Part shown: positions 58,601 through 61,631 of the stretch, piece after piece
How the letters are laid out: each line of letters opens with the position of its first letter
How positions within the stretch are numbered: the first letter of the stretch is position 1
Source: Cololabis saira
Taxonomy: Eukaryota > Chordata > Actinopteri > Beloniformes > Belonidae
Length of the DNA stretch: 64,000 nucleotides
NCBI RefSeq assembly: GCF_033807715.1
Contig: NC_084587.1
Location: forward strand, 21,375,017-21,439,016
Direction: 5' to 3'
The notes under the pieces: generated by a model
What the model was told of the DNA's origin: nothing
Seen by the model: only the letters and a program-made list of their open reading frames with translations
The model's database searches: none
Made by a program: the position numbers and the translations under genes

Positions 58601-59758
58601 TGAGATTCATCTGGATCTGGTTTGTTGTGTGTCCCAAGAACCAGAACCAAGCAAGGTGAGGCAGCGTTCAGTTATTCTGCTCCTCACCGGTGGAATAAAC
58701 TTCCTGTAGACCTGAGGTCTGCTCCAACTGTCAGTTCCTTTAAATCAGGCCTAAAAACATTACTGTTTACTGAAGCGTACTCTTAAATTAAAGGGGACCT
58801 ATTAAATTAAATACTTACCTGCTGTACTCTGCTGCAGGGGTGCAGATCCGATGTCAGGATTGGGGGGGGGACCAACGTGATTTTAATTTGGAATTTTTTG
58901 CCAATATGCAACTCATACCATAAATTGGTAAAGGCTCGCCAAAAAATACTGCACAGGGAATCATTTATTGTGCTTACCTTTCTTGTTTATTTGTCCTAAA
59001 CAGCTCGACTCGAGCCCGTCAAAAATTTTGAAAATATTAATTCAGACTAAAAAAAATATTTATGACGTAGCAATACTTTCAATCTGTACACCTCAAAACG
59101 CACTGTGGATGTATTATTTTTTTAGAAATATATTTTTAATAAATACATATTCAACCTTTAAGTCTTAAAATACATTTGTTCAATTTTGAATAATTTAGGG
59201 TATTTTTATTGGGGGACAATTCATGTTTTTCAGAAATTGGGGGGGGACATGTCTCCCCCGGGATCTGCACCCATGCTCTGCTGCCCTTATTTTTAATAAC
59301 TTGTGCTTTTTATTATTTTACCTCTTTTCTTATCATTTTATTTCATTTATTTGGTATTTAAGCGTACTCTTAAATTAAATACTCTCTGAAAACCACGAAT
59401 GAGATGTGTACCTGCAGTACTCTGCTGCCTTTAGTGTTCAGCAACTTGTGCTTTTTATTATTTTACCTTCTTTTCTCATCATTTCATTTCATTTTATTTG
59501 TTTTTTAATGTCTAATTATGTTTTGCTGCCTTTAATGTTGATGTAAAGCACTTTGAATTACCTTGTGTTGAATTGTGCTATACAAATAAACTTGCCATCC
59601 GCGGCTCCAGCCTCGTGGCCGGAGCTGCAACTCAGAGCCACGCTGCCAAACGTCATAAATACTGTCCGATTCACCAAAGAGGTCGTTTGCAACGACTAAA
59701 AAAATGGAAACACAGAAGGAAGTGGCGGCTGGAGGACGCTCACCTTGGAGACGGCCAT
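4922..59758 (-). CDS. coro2a: coro2a: coronin 2A, 12 coding exons, 515 aa (whole gene span)
   Basis: Coronin 2A is a WD40 beta-propeller protein of the type II coronins. It binds F-actin and, from work on the mammalian protein, acts in focal-adhesion turnover and as an actin-responsive part of the NCoR corepressor complex. Twelve exons read in one frame from the minus strand with GT/AG ends at every junction. Residues 1-5 come from exon 1, the coronin N-terminal domain is about 6-72, propeller repeats about 80-330 (GH...W motifs at G85-H86/W95 and G135-H136), the C-terminal extension about 330-400, a variable linker about 400-470, and a coiled coil 477-515. The text [34 protein letters not shown] and GVMPKRGLD matches coronin 2A more closely than 2B. 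Human CORO2A is 525 residues, so the length is normal. No frameshift or stop interrupts the frame. Intron 1 is 40.3 kb; the smallest intron is 100 bp. Confidence 0.96.
5093..5313 (-). mobile_element. tRNA-derived SINE with target-site duplication
   Basis: On the minus strand the element begins GGGCCGCTCGGTGGCGCAG, with an A-box-like GGCGCAGTTGGTTAAGC (forward 5,270-5,286). A B-box GGTTCGAATCC follows (forward about 5,211-5,222). The tail is unrelated to tRNA and ends in poly(A). It is flanked by a perfect 15-bp duplication, AATCAACACATTTTT, at 5,093-5,107 and 5,299-5,313. It sits in the 676-bp last intron of coro2a. The intact duplication implies fairly recent retrotransposition by a LINE partner. 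Confidence 0.9.
5718..5959 (-). CDS. coro2a: coro2a exon 11: variable linker
   Basis: The exon is 242 bp and completes a Gly codon. It encodes [20 protein letters not shown], then a polar, low-similarity linker rich in S, D, E and N, and ends CSPPKTENE before a GTGCTG donor. The ends match human CORO2A (ILVSLRPGS... and PPPKTENE) but the middle does not align by eye, as expected for the disordered linker between propeller and coiled coil. Confidence 0.94.
6257..6347 (-). CDS. coro2a: coro2a exon 10: [10 protein letters not shown] segment
   Basis: The exon is 91 bp and encodes [20 protein letters not shown], then [10 protein letters not shown], and leaves one base of a split codon. The D/E-rich YQEDIYP block and the EWLSG helix are family hallmarks. 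The neighbouring introns are only 100 bp and 297 bp. Confidence 0.96.
6448..6560 (-). CDS. coro2a: coro2a exon 9: coronin C-terminal extension
   Basis: The exon is 113 bp and completes the split Gly. It encodes [20 protein letters not shown], then [17 protein letters not shown]. This segment packs against the bottom of the propeller and is strongly conserved in the family. The donor is GTGAGC and the frame leaves in phase 0. Confidence 0.97.
6795..7027. mobile_element. hAT-type MITE (TAGGGCTG family)
   Basis: The ends are TAGGGCTGTGCGATTAATTG and CAAAATTGCCCAGCCCTA. The flanking 8-bp duplication is CCTAGATG (6,787-6,794) / CCTAGAAG (7,028-7,035), with one mismatch. It is about 233 bp, with no coding, in the intron between exons 8 and 9. 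A larger relative lies at 52,350. Confidence 0.8.
7833..7929 (-). CDS. coro2a: coro2a exon 8: GDGNIRYYE blade
   Basis: The exon is 97 bp (residues 296-327 plus one base). It encodes [20 protein letters not shown] and [12 protein letters not shown], then the first base of a Gly codon completed by exon 9. GDGNIRYYE is close to invariant in coronins. The intron before it is only 107 bp; the donor is GTAAGA. Confidence 0.97.
8037..8141 (-). CDS. coro2a: coro2a exon 7: WD40 blade 5
   Basis: The exon has 35 codons (residues 261-295), phase 0. It encodes [18 protein letters not shown] and [17 protein letters not shown], the coronin blade-5 signature. The acceptor is TGTAG and the donor GTGTGT. Confidence 0.97.
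8501..8514 (+). promoter_or_regulatory. CTCF-like core motif
   Basis: CCACTAGATGGCAG matches every position of the CTCF core consensus CCASYAGRKGGCRS. It lies in the 934-bp intron between exons 6 and 7. A single 14-bp match is weak evidence of occupancy. Confidence 0.35.
9076..9192 (-). CDS. coro2a: coro2a exon 6: WD40 blade 4
   Basis: The exon has 39 codons (residues 222-260), phase 0. It encodes [17 protein letters not shown], then [16 protein letters not shown], the coronin-specific blade with the conserved SRWN.RQ..LWD string. The acceptor is GGTAG and the donor GTGAGA. Confidence 0.97.
9193..10289. other. intron 5 part: low-complexity sequence
   Basis: It holds a C-rich run (about 9,516-9,543) followed by AT-rich sequence to about 9,760. 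There is no exon or identifiable element. Confidence 0.5.
10290..10660 (+). mobile_element. LINE ORF2 tail fragment
   Basis: The sequence around 10,330-10,440 decodes, across a frameshift, as [13 protein letters not shown] followed by SRTTRF. This is like the C-terminal zinc-knuckle-free tail of fish L2/Rex-type reverse-transcriptase proteins. It is followed by an AT-rich 3' UTR-like stretch. It is a 5'-truncated, dead copy in the intron between exons 5 and 6. Confidence 0.55.
10835..11050 (+). repeat. dispersed fish repeat (SINE/LINE-tail like)
   Basis: It contains the blocks CATCCATTTGCTATACCTGC, AATTTAGAGTTACCAATCAA and GGGAGGAAGCTGGAGTACC. I know these, in slightly different form, from a very common teleost interspersed repeat. 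Family assignment is not certain. Confidence 0.5.
11426..12130. mobile_element. non-autonomous DNA transposon, about 705 bp
   Basis: The inverted termini are TGTACACACAGAGGTGTCAA (11,426-11,445) and TTGACACCTCTGTGTACA (to 12,130). The arms extend inward with repeated TACTTTTACT-like strings (AAGTACAAATACTT left, AAGTAGTTTTGAAACCAGTACTT right). There is no coding capacity. Its right end is 31 bp from the donor end of coro2a exon 5. Confidence 0.7.
12162..12341 (-). CDS. coro2a: coro2a exon 5: WD40 blades 2-3
   Basis: The exon has 60 codons (residues 162-221), phase 0. It opens VMIWNLD, closing blade 2, then carries [20 protein letters not shown] and [19 protein letters not shown], blade 3. 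The acceptor is TTCTAG and the donor GTACTG. The terminal inverted repeat of a transposon lies only 31 bp beyond the donor end of this exon (see 11,426-12,130). Confidence 0.97.
12905..13690 (+). pseudogene. Tc1-like transposase remnant
   Basis: A frame from 12,905 reads [20 protein letters not shown], then [17 protein letters not shown] and SGCLSKFAQ, the N-terminal helix-turn-helix region of Tc1-like transposases. Frameshifts follow. Later traces include CACGGGGGTGGAG (HGGG-like) near 13,397 and [11 protein letters not shown] near 13,600 (usually VLQWPSQSPDL). It is dead, and lies in the intron between exons 4 and 5, opposite to the host gene. Confidence 0.8.
13783..13932 (-). CDS. coro2a: coro2a exon 4: WD40 blades 1-2
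   Basis: The exon has 50 codons (residues 112-161), phase 0. It opens [10 protein letters not shown], completing the preceding blade. It then has [13 protein letters not shown] and [12 protein letters not shown], the second blade. The acceptor is TGCAG at 13,933-13,937 and the donor GTAACA. Only 302 bp of intron separate it from exon 3. Confidence 0.97.
14235..14351 (-). CDS. coro2a: coro2a exon 3: first WD40 blade
   Basis: The exon has 39 codons (residues 73-111), phase 0 at both ends, between a TTTTCAG acceptor and a GTGTGT donor. It encodes [20 protein letters not shown] followed by [19 protein letters not shown]. This is a typical WD repeat with the GH pair at 85-86 and the SEDTT turn before the Val-Trp that opens exon 4. 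Confidence 0.97.
14743..15070. mobile_element. TTAA-type MITE, about 320 bp, CpG-rich
   Basis: It is flanked by TTAA at 14,743-14,746 and 15,067-15,070. The inverted termini are AAAGGAGCATGAGG and CCTCATGCTCCTTT. TTAA duplications point to a piggyBac- or Kolobok-like mobiliser. The interior is unusually CpG-rich and carries a perfect TGACGTCA palindrome at 14,868-14,875. Confidence 0.75.
15071..17852. other. intron 2 part, nothing recognised
   Basis: I see no exon and no mobile-element ends. There are only short A-runs and a GTT run near 16,675. Confidence 0.45.
17853..18284. mobile_element. MITE with AAAGGAGCTGT termini
   Basis: The left end AAAAGGAGCTGTCTGTAAGA and the right end TCTTACATACAGCTCCTTT are inverted repeats with one or two mismatches, about 430 bp apart. 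The right end runs into TTTAAA, consistent with a TTAA-type target. The interior is GC-rich. Confidence 0.65.
18575..18737. mobile_element. internally deleted hAT MITE (CAACCCTGGTCCTC family)
   Basis: The left part CATGGTTTCTCGACCTTGGT followed by CCTGCATGTTTTAGATG, and the right end ATGACCAGGGTTGAGAAAAC, match the copies at 42,551 and 45,013 but are more decayed. I see no clear target duplication. Confidence 0.55.
18738..20759. other. non-coding around exon 2
   Basis: Apart from exon 2, I see only a single transposon-like end (TAGGGCTGGAAATAATG near 19,978) without a partner. A weak hAT-like trace lies at about 19,905-19,985. Confidence 0.35.
19269..19469 (-). CDS. coro2a: coro2a exon 2: coronin N-terminal domain
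   Basis: The exon has 67 codons, residues 6-72 of the long form. It starts right after a CTCAG acceptor with ATG ACA TGG and ends CAT CAT at a GTGAGT donor. It carries the conserved coronin opening ([16 protein letters not shown]), followed by [17 protein letters not shown] and [10 protein letters not shown]. The first codon is itself ATG and aligns with the start Met of human CORO2A, so a transcript with a non-coding first exon would start here. Confidence 0.97.
20760..21230 (+). mobile_element. LINE 3' end fragment
   Basis: GGGACAGTTTCTTCCCCCAA near 20,799 is typical of the end of a fish LINE ORF2 ([13 protein letters not shown]). It is followed by an AT-rich 3' UTR and the tail CCAATAAAGATGATTCTGAT near 21,200. 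It is 5'-truncated. Confidence 0.6.
21231..23279. other. intron 1 part, nothing recognised
   Basis: The sequence is AT-rich and non-coding. I recognised no repeat ends or RNA gene. Confidence 0.4.
23280..23690 (-). mobile_element. Tc1-like transposase fossil (antisense)
   Basis: Blocks antisense to a Tc1-type transposase are recognisable: TTGCTTCAGGTCTTTCGCAA near 23,321, CTTCTTTAACCATTCATTGG near 23,400, CCATCAATAATGGAAAGCC near 23,539, and TGTATGCTGGAGTGCTGTG near 23,636. The order and spacing follow a known fish Tc1 family. No intact frame remains. Confidence 0.65.
23783..23794 (+). promoter_or_regulatory. CTCF-like core motif
   Basis: CCACCAGGTGGC matches the first 12 positions of the CTCF core; the next base departs from the consensus. 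It is a low-weight candidate within intron 1. Confidence 0.25.
23795..25437. other. intron 1 part: mostly unrecognised
   Basis: The 21-base string at 24,877-24,897 recurs in inverted orientation at 32,018-32,038, so a dispersed repeat covers at least 24,860-24,950. A (TC)n tract lies at 25,400-25,413. Confidence 0.4.
25438..25643. mobile_element. hAT MITE (CAACCCTGGTCCTC family), diverged
   Basis: It has the family landmarks CCAGTCCTCGAGGGGCC, TAGATGTTTCCCTGCTTCAA and GGAAACATCTAAAACATGCA. It is flanked by CTCTGCAG (25,430-25,437) and CTCTACAG (25,644-25,651), an 8-bp duplication with one change. Confidence 0.75.
25652..28779. other. intron 1 part with microsatellites
   Basis: It holds (CA)n at 26,844-26,860 and (CA)n/(AT)n at about 28,136-28,177. 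No exon or mobile-element termini are seen. Confidence 0.5.
28780..28905. repeat. (CA)n and (GA)n microsatellites
   Basis: A CA tract lies at about 28,780-28,811 and a GAGAGAAAGA tract at about 28,856-28,901, just downstream of the candidate alternative first exon of coro2a. Confidence 0.9.
29034..29330 (-). other. coro2a: candidate alternative non-coding first exon of coro2a
   Basis: On the minus strand a strong donor, CAGG|GTGAGTG, ends at 29,034. If spliced to exon 2, the frame upstream of its ATG has a TAA at 29,097-29,099 and no ATG between, so this exon would be 5' UTR only. The protein would then start MTWRPQ, as in human CORO2A. A TATA-like string lies at forward 29,351-29,363, which would place a start near 29,325. 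The 5' end given is a guess. From memory, mammalian CORO2A also has transcripts differing only in the 5' UTR. No acceptor or transcript supports the exon directly. Confidence 0.4.
29418..29476. repeat. (GA)n purine tract
   Basis: This is interrupted GAGAGGGAGAGAGAGA sequence upstream (minus strand) of the candidate alternative first exon. On the minus strand it is a polypyrimidine CT tract, common near fish promoters. Confidence 0.85.
29716..30861. mobile_element. TTAA-type non-autonomous transposon, about 1.1 kb, with nested fragment
   Basis: The TTAA ends are at 29,716-29,719 and 30,858-30,861. The inverted termini are AGGTATAGTCTGTGAT and ATCAAAGACTATACATT. The interior is GC-rich. It contains the right half of another element ending TAACGCGGAACCATAAATCA (about 30,324-30,343) that recurs at 49.5 and 50.1 kb. 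An inverted GCCCACCCAATCA / TGATTGGGTGGGC pair lies near 30,478-30,587. Confidence 0.65.
30946..30976. repeat. (CA)n microsatellite
   Basis: An uninterrupted CA run follows an A-rich stretch. Confidence 0.95.
31990..32115. repeat. dispersed repeat shared with 24.9 kb
   Basis: Positions 32,018-32,038 are the exact reverse complement of 24,877-24,897. Both copies are followed by similar TTGGGG(C/T)(A/C)ACCTAAA and GAAAACAC blocks. It is probably one arm of a DNA transposon whose inverted arms are near-identical. Confidence 0.5.
32365..32500 (-). mobile_element. LINE 3' tail fragment
   Basis: The minus strand ends in TGTGCAAATAAACAAATCAA and carries AATAAGCCCATTTAGGGC. Both resemble the tail of the LINE at 60.35-60.98 kb (ACAAGCCCTTATGGG and GTGCAAATAAACTAAAC). 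Confidence 0.5.
33275..34480. mobile_element. head-to-tail dimer of a Harbinger-like MITE
   Basis: Two diverged copies, about 33,275-33,762 and 33,763-34,480, share the order of several blocks. These are AATTATTGCCTTAGTC, ACTGATATTGAATTTTTAAA, CCCCCTTCTGGAAGTGACGA, GAAACTCCAGTTAAATCCTT and a GTGCA(T/C)GTAA terminus. The second copy is about 90 bp longer in its middle. The termini resemble the TTTACATG ends of Harbinger-type MITEs. There is no coding. Confidence 0.65.
34481..36318. other. intron 1 part, nothing recognised
   Basis: The sequence is AT-rich and non-coding; short open frames look random. Confidence 0.4.
36319..36655 (-). mobile_element. LINE 3' UTR-like repeat
   Basis: TACTTTATTGATCCCAGGAC, GGAAATTACTGTGCAGCAGC and GTACAGAGTGATGGCATGTG are landmarks of a common teleost LINE 3' region seen in antisense. 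Family not certain. Confidence 0.5.
36656..40550. other. intron 1 part, few or no mobile elements
   Basis: This is 3.9 kb in which I recognise no transposon ends, LINE fragments or microsatellites beyond A-runs (37,921-37,944). It is the least transposon-rich stretch of the long first intron. Confidence 0.4.
40551..40637. repeat. (AT)n microsatellite with ACAC interruptions
   Basis: Alternating AT/AC dinucleotide repeat. It produces meaningless Ile-Tyr open frames on both strands. Confidence 0.95.
41640..43110 (-). mobile_element. L2-like LINE remnant with reverse-transcriptase motifs
   Basis: The minus strand shows, in order and across frameshifts, [11 protein letters not shown] near 43,080, [18 protein letters not shown] near 42,950, and FDTVDHNIL near 42,860. 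Then come VVPQGSVLG near 42,510 and the catalytic YADD at 42,409-42,420. The C-terminal [20 protein letters not shown] and [14 protein letters not shown] lie at 42,000-41,790. It is dead and is split by the hAT MITE at 42,551. Confidence 0.8.
42551..42774. mobile_element. hAT MITE, 224 bp, perfect 8-bp TSD
   Basis: The inverted termini are CAGTGTTTCCCAACCCTGGT and ACCAGGGTTGGGAAACACTG, with near-perfect arms of about 60 bp. The target duplication ACCTAAAG is exact (42,543-42,550 and 42,775-42,782). It is inserted inside the LINE remnant. Confidence 0.93.
43125..43260 (-). mobile_element. LINE 3' tail fragment with (TAAG)n
   Basis: A short TAAG repeat, then ATTTTATTTGTACAGCGCCC and CAGAGCGATTCACAGTTACA, is the antisense of the common GCACTTTACA-type tail of fish L2 LINEs. 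Confidence 0.5.
43261..45012. other. intron 1 part, nothing recognised
   Basis: Non-coding. No mobile-element termini or RNA gene are identified. Confidence 0.4.
45013..45235. mobile_element. hAT MITE, 223 bp, perfect 8-bp TSD
   Basis: The termini are CAGTGATCTTCAACCCTGGT and ACCAGGGTTGAAGACCACT. The duplication CCTTAAGG is exact at 45,005-45,012 and 45,236-45,243. It is the same family as the copy at 42,551. Confidence 0.92.
45236..48848. other. intron 1 part, mostly unrecognised
   Basis: One unpaired transposon-like end, CCATAGTATGTCCCCTTTAA, ends near 46,791. Otherwise there is no exon, RNA gene or repeat I can name. Confidence 0.4.
49028..49400. mobile_element. Tc1/mariner-type hairpin MITE nested in the outer hAT
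   Basis: TACAGGACTGTCTCAGAAAA and its inverse TTTTCTGAGACAGTCCTGTA bound a 373-bp element at TA. The arms remain near-complementary almost to the centre (CATTCTGGATTCATTACAAA at about 49,100 against TTTGTAATGAATCCAGAATG at about 49,297). The whole element could fold into one long hairpin. Confidence 0.88.
49462..49548. repeat. half copy of the GC-rich palindromic element
   Basis: GCGTCGCCGCATACCCTACG and AACGCGGAACGATAAATCAG match the right half of the element at 49,964-50,086. The left half is missing. Confidence 0.7.
49745..50622. mobile_element. second hAT element nested in the first, 878 bp
   Basis: The termini are CAGTGTTGTGCATGAACGCG and GTATGAACTTGCACAACACTG-like. The exact 8-bp duplication CGCGTTAC lies at 49,737-49,744 and 50,623-50,630, inside the repetitive end of the outer element. 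It shows repeated TGAACG/CGTTCA motifs in its subterminal regions. Confidence 0.88.
49964..50086. mobile_element. GC-rich palindromic MITE nested in the inner hAT
   Basis: It has perfect 24-bp inverted ends starting AGGCTGATTTATGGTTCC, separated by about 75 bp of CpG-rich sequence. It is 123 bp in all. Right-half relatives occur at 30.3 kb and 49.5 kb. Confidence 0.85.
50989..51650. mobile_element. Harbinger-like MITE (TGCGTTTACATGCAGTC), about 662 bp
   Basis: ACTGCGTTTACATGCAGTCA and TGACTGCATGTAAACGTAGT are inverted termini. The subterminal parts are full of AATAACCC / GGGTTATT-like strings in both orientations. No transposase frame. Confidence 0.8.
52350..52958. mobile_element. hAT-type MITE (TAGGGCTGGGCGATAT), 609 bp, perfect TSD
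   Basis: The inverted termini are TAGGGCTGGGCGATAT and ATATCGCCCAGCCCTA. The exact 8-bp duplication ACCTCAGG lies at 52,342-52,349 and 52,959-52,966. Many TCGATAT motifs are found near both ends. Confidence 0.92.
53910..55760 (-). mobile_element. L2-like LINE remnant, split by a MITE
   Basis: Read on the minus strand, [20 protein letters not shown] is at about 55,627-55,568. The catalytic YADD (54,835-54,846) with [10 protein letters not shown] lies beyond the MITE at about 54,868-55,540. Then come [17 protein letters not shown] near 54,740 and [20 protein letters not shown] with [13 protein letters not shown] near 54,380. The tail AAGTGCTATAGAAATAAAG near 53,930 closes it. It is non-functional. 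Confidence 0.8.
54868..55540. mobile_element. Harbinger-like MITE inserted in the LINE
   Basis: AGTTACATGATGTTTTTTAA at the left and CCCATGTAAACGCACT at the right bound AT-rich subterminal regions of inverted AATTCCGAATTA / TAATTCGGAATT strings. The left terminus is eroded and the target duplication is unclear. It separates two adjoining reverse-transcriptase motifs of the LINE. Confidence 0.7.
55761..56999. other. intron 1 part with one unexplained open frame
   Basis: A minus-strand frame at 55,861-56,157 (98 codons, includes [20 protein letters not shown]) is not low-complexity. I recognise no domain, and it has no clear splice sites. The rest is AT-rich and featureless. Confidence 0.25.
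57000..57740. repeat. degenerate AT-rich minisatellite, about 60-bp period
   Basis: Motifs like CAAATTTG(C/T)GAATTTATAAAG, then AGAATTTCTGAGTTTTCTCT, recur at least nine times with heavy divergence. Clear examples are at about 57,160-57,200, 57,320-57,350, 57,400-57,440 and 57,655-57,710. The spacing is irregular, so this is an old array. Confidence 0.6.
58010..59597 (+). mobile_element. 5'-truncated L2-like LINE with intact-looking C-terminal frame
   Basis: Positions 58,094-58,603 give an open frame with [54 protein letters not shown] and [20 protein letters not shown], the fish L2 ORF2 C-terminus. The 3' UTR runs to the tail AATTGTGCTATACAAATAAA near 59,570-59,590. The UTR is tandemly duplicated (about 58,771-58,834 and about 59,360-59,440 share AGCGTACTCTTAAATTAAA) and is interrupted by a hAT element. 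It ends about 147 bp from coro2a exon 1. Confidence 0.85.
58835..59275. mobile_element. hAT-type MITE in the LINE 3' UTR, perfect 8-bp TSD
   Basis: CAGGGGTGCAGATCC and GGATCTGCACCCATG are inverted ends of a 441-bp element. CTCTGCTG is duplicated exactly at 58,827-58,834 and 59,276-59,283. G-runs lie just inside both ends. Confidence 0.88.
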
Positions 59759-59935
59759 GAGGCTTCAGGGCGCGGCGGCGGCAGGTGGCGGATCTCCCGG
59801 GAGGAGGACGGAGCTGCGGCGGAGAGAGCGGTTATATCACCGGCGGTGCAGACGCGGTGATCCCTGCATGCTGATCCCTGCAGATGACATGATGCCCGGC
59901 TTAACCTTGACGTCCACAGAGGTGGTTCAGGGGGC
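59730..59935 (-). promoter_or_regulatory. coro2a: CpG-rich probable promoter / 5' UTR of coro2a
   Basis: This short GC- and CpG-rich patch (GGCGCGGCGGCGG, CTCCCGGGAGG, CGGCGGTGCAGACGCGG) surrounds the five-codon first exon, in an otherwise AT-rich, CpG-poor neighbourhood. It is bounded by a LINE tail at about 59,597 and a poly-A tract at 59,940. I see no clear TATA box, which fits a CpG promoter. The exact start site is not visible. Confidence 0.55.
59744..59758 (-). CDS. coro2a: coro2a exon 1 (coding part): five codons, MAVSK
   Basis: The minus strand reads ATG GCC GTC TCC AAG, then a GTGAGC splice donor at 59,743-59,738. The exon ends in phase 0, and exon 2 begins in phase 0 with Met-Thr-Trp, giving [15 protein letters not shown]. 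This resembles the start of coronin 2B, where a short MTVTK-like peptide precedes [10 protein letters not shown]. An in-frame TGA lies at 59,765-59,767, nine bases before the ATG, so this ATG must be the start of this transcript. The -3 position is C, so the Kozak context is only fair (+4 is G). The exon lies in a CpG-rich patch. I am fairly sure from the coincidence of start, donor, phase and paralogue similarity, but there is no transcript evidence. Confidence 0.8.
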
Positions 59936-59999
59936 AACCAAAAAAAAAAAAAATAGAAACACTTTAGGAAGGACTGATTCCCACCTCAGAAAAACTGCA

Positions 60000-60120
60000 G
60001 CCACTGCAGAGAAGAAAGAAAAAAAGAGGGGAAAGAGAAAGAAAACAGGAATCGGACGAGGAAGAGGGCGTTGGATGAGGAGAGATGCGACGGGAAGAGG
60101 AGGGAGGGGCGAGGCAAGCG
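60000..60120. repeat. purine-rich tract
   Basis: GAAGAAAGAAAAAAAGAGGG and related purine-only runs lie upstream of coro2a exon 1 (pyrimidine-rich on the coding strand). They may belong to the 5' UTR/promoter region. Confidence 0.5.
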
Positions 60121-60349
60121 GGTGGCATCAGTAAAAGTGGATTAAAAACTAATAGCATTACGTGCTGTAAACTCCATCTGCAGAGAAAACATGTCACATA
60201 AACACTACAAAAGAATGAACCAGAGCTGGATCAAATCCGCTCTGATGGGAGCTACTTTACCAACACTGCAGTCTGCTCTGAGCATCACCATCATCTGGCA
60301 CCTTTACACTCATATAAACTTTTACACTTACTTACTAGATCCACCCCAT

Positions 60350-60975
60350 TGGTCCAATCCCTAAATATTCTCCCTATTTTTGCTGTAAATGTTTTTCAGA
60401 TTTGTCTTTTTGTCTATCAATCCATTCACAAGCTACTTCCAACCTGTTCTCATTCTTTATTTCAATTCAATTCCCAAATTCATCACTTCAATACTAGGTC
60501 TGCAAACAATCTCCATCCCACCCTTTTCAGGTCTACTTTTTCCCAATTTTCAATTAGGTTCAGAGGACCTCTTTACTGGAACACTTTACCACACCATATT
60601 AGAGAATGCTCGAGTACAAATAATTTCAAAAAACAAATCACAACATTTTTGCTAGCCCAACTTAGCAAAGCTTAACCATTCATTTCCAATACTTCTCTGA
60701 ACACCCTCATTAGATTCCTGTTCTTGTTTTCTAGTAATTTATCTTATTTTCCTTAGCTGTCCTATGTTTTACATATCTCTGTAGATATTGTTTGTTTCAT
60801 TATAGGAGGACCACTCGACAAGCCCTTATGGGTTTTTTTGGTTCCTCACGCACATTTTCTGTTATATTGTATTTCTTTTTTTTATTTCTTTTTTTTTTCT
60901 ACATACTGTTCGTCTGTACTTTTAAAACGGTTATATATTTTTATGTGCAAATAAACTAAACTAAACTAAACTAAA
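60350..60975 (+). mobile_element. 5'-truncated LINE tail
   Basis: A frame at 60,349-60,675 carries IHKLLPTCSHSLFQFNSQIH, HHFNTRSANNLHP, FSIRFRGPLYWNTLPHHIRE, the end of a Rex/CR1-like LINE ORF2. An AT-rich 3' UTR follows, then GTGCAAATAAACTAAAC with an (ACTAA)n tail to about 60,975. It is a different family from the L2-like copies. Confidence 0.8.
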
Positions 60976-61417
60976 ACTCCTGTACATTTTGACTCCGTAG
61001 TTACAGTAAAAGGGCACATACCGCTTTGTGTTAGAGCGTATATTTAATTTTTTCATGAGACTACTTGAAAAAAACAACCTGACATATAACCCAACCTTGA
61101 GTCTGAAATGTATGTATTTTGTGTCTTTTATGAGGTTATATCTAGTTCTCCTCTGACGCAAGCAAACACACAAGTTCAGGGCCTTGAATGACCACTAGAG
61201 GCTGACGCAACAGAAGGTCATTGTTCATTGACCTCTATGTAATAAAAATGTTAAACTTTCCTACAGAAATAAAAATACATTTTCAGCCTGGCACAAAATT
61301 CAGTTTTGGTCTACATTGCCATATTCACTTATTTTAAGGATAATTTGGCTTGTTTTGTTATTCATTGTACAAACAAATCTTACAGGGTTGCAGAAAGTCA
61401 CGTACCGACCTGGTCAC

Positions 61418-61469
61418 CCCTTCACCTGCCCGGTCCAGGTGGCCCCTTCACCTGCCCGGTCCAGGTGGC
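61418..61469. repeat. 26-bp tandem repeat, two copies
   Basis: Two identical 26-bp units (CCCCTTCACCTGCCCGG... GTCCAGGTGG) are joined directly. Confidence 0.9.
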
Positions 61470-61587
61470 CCACACCATTATAGACCATCCTGGAAGCGTT
61501 CAGGTCCCAGTTGTGGTCCAACCTCTGCTGCTGTTAGTTTTTCTGCAGGAGCCACATAGCTGGGCCGAGGCTGGTTACGTTGGGCTG

Positions 61588-61631
61588 TGTTAGGTCTGTG
61601 TTAGGTCTGTGTTAGGTCTGTGTTAGGTCTG
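61588..61631. repeat. 11-bp tandem repeat, four copies
   Basis: TGTTAGGTCTG is repeated four times without error, in the flank upstream of coro2a. This is a likely length-polymorphic minisatellite. Confidence 0.93.
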
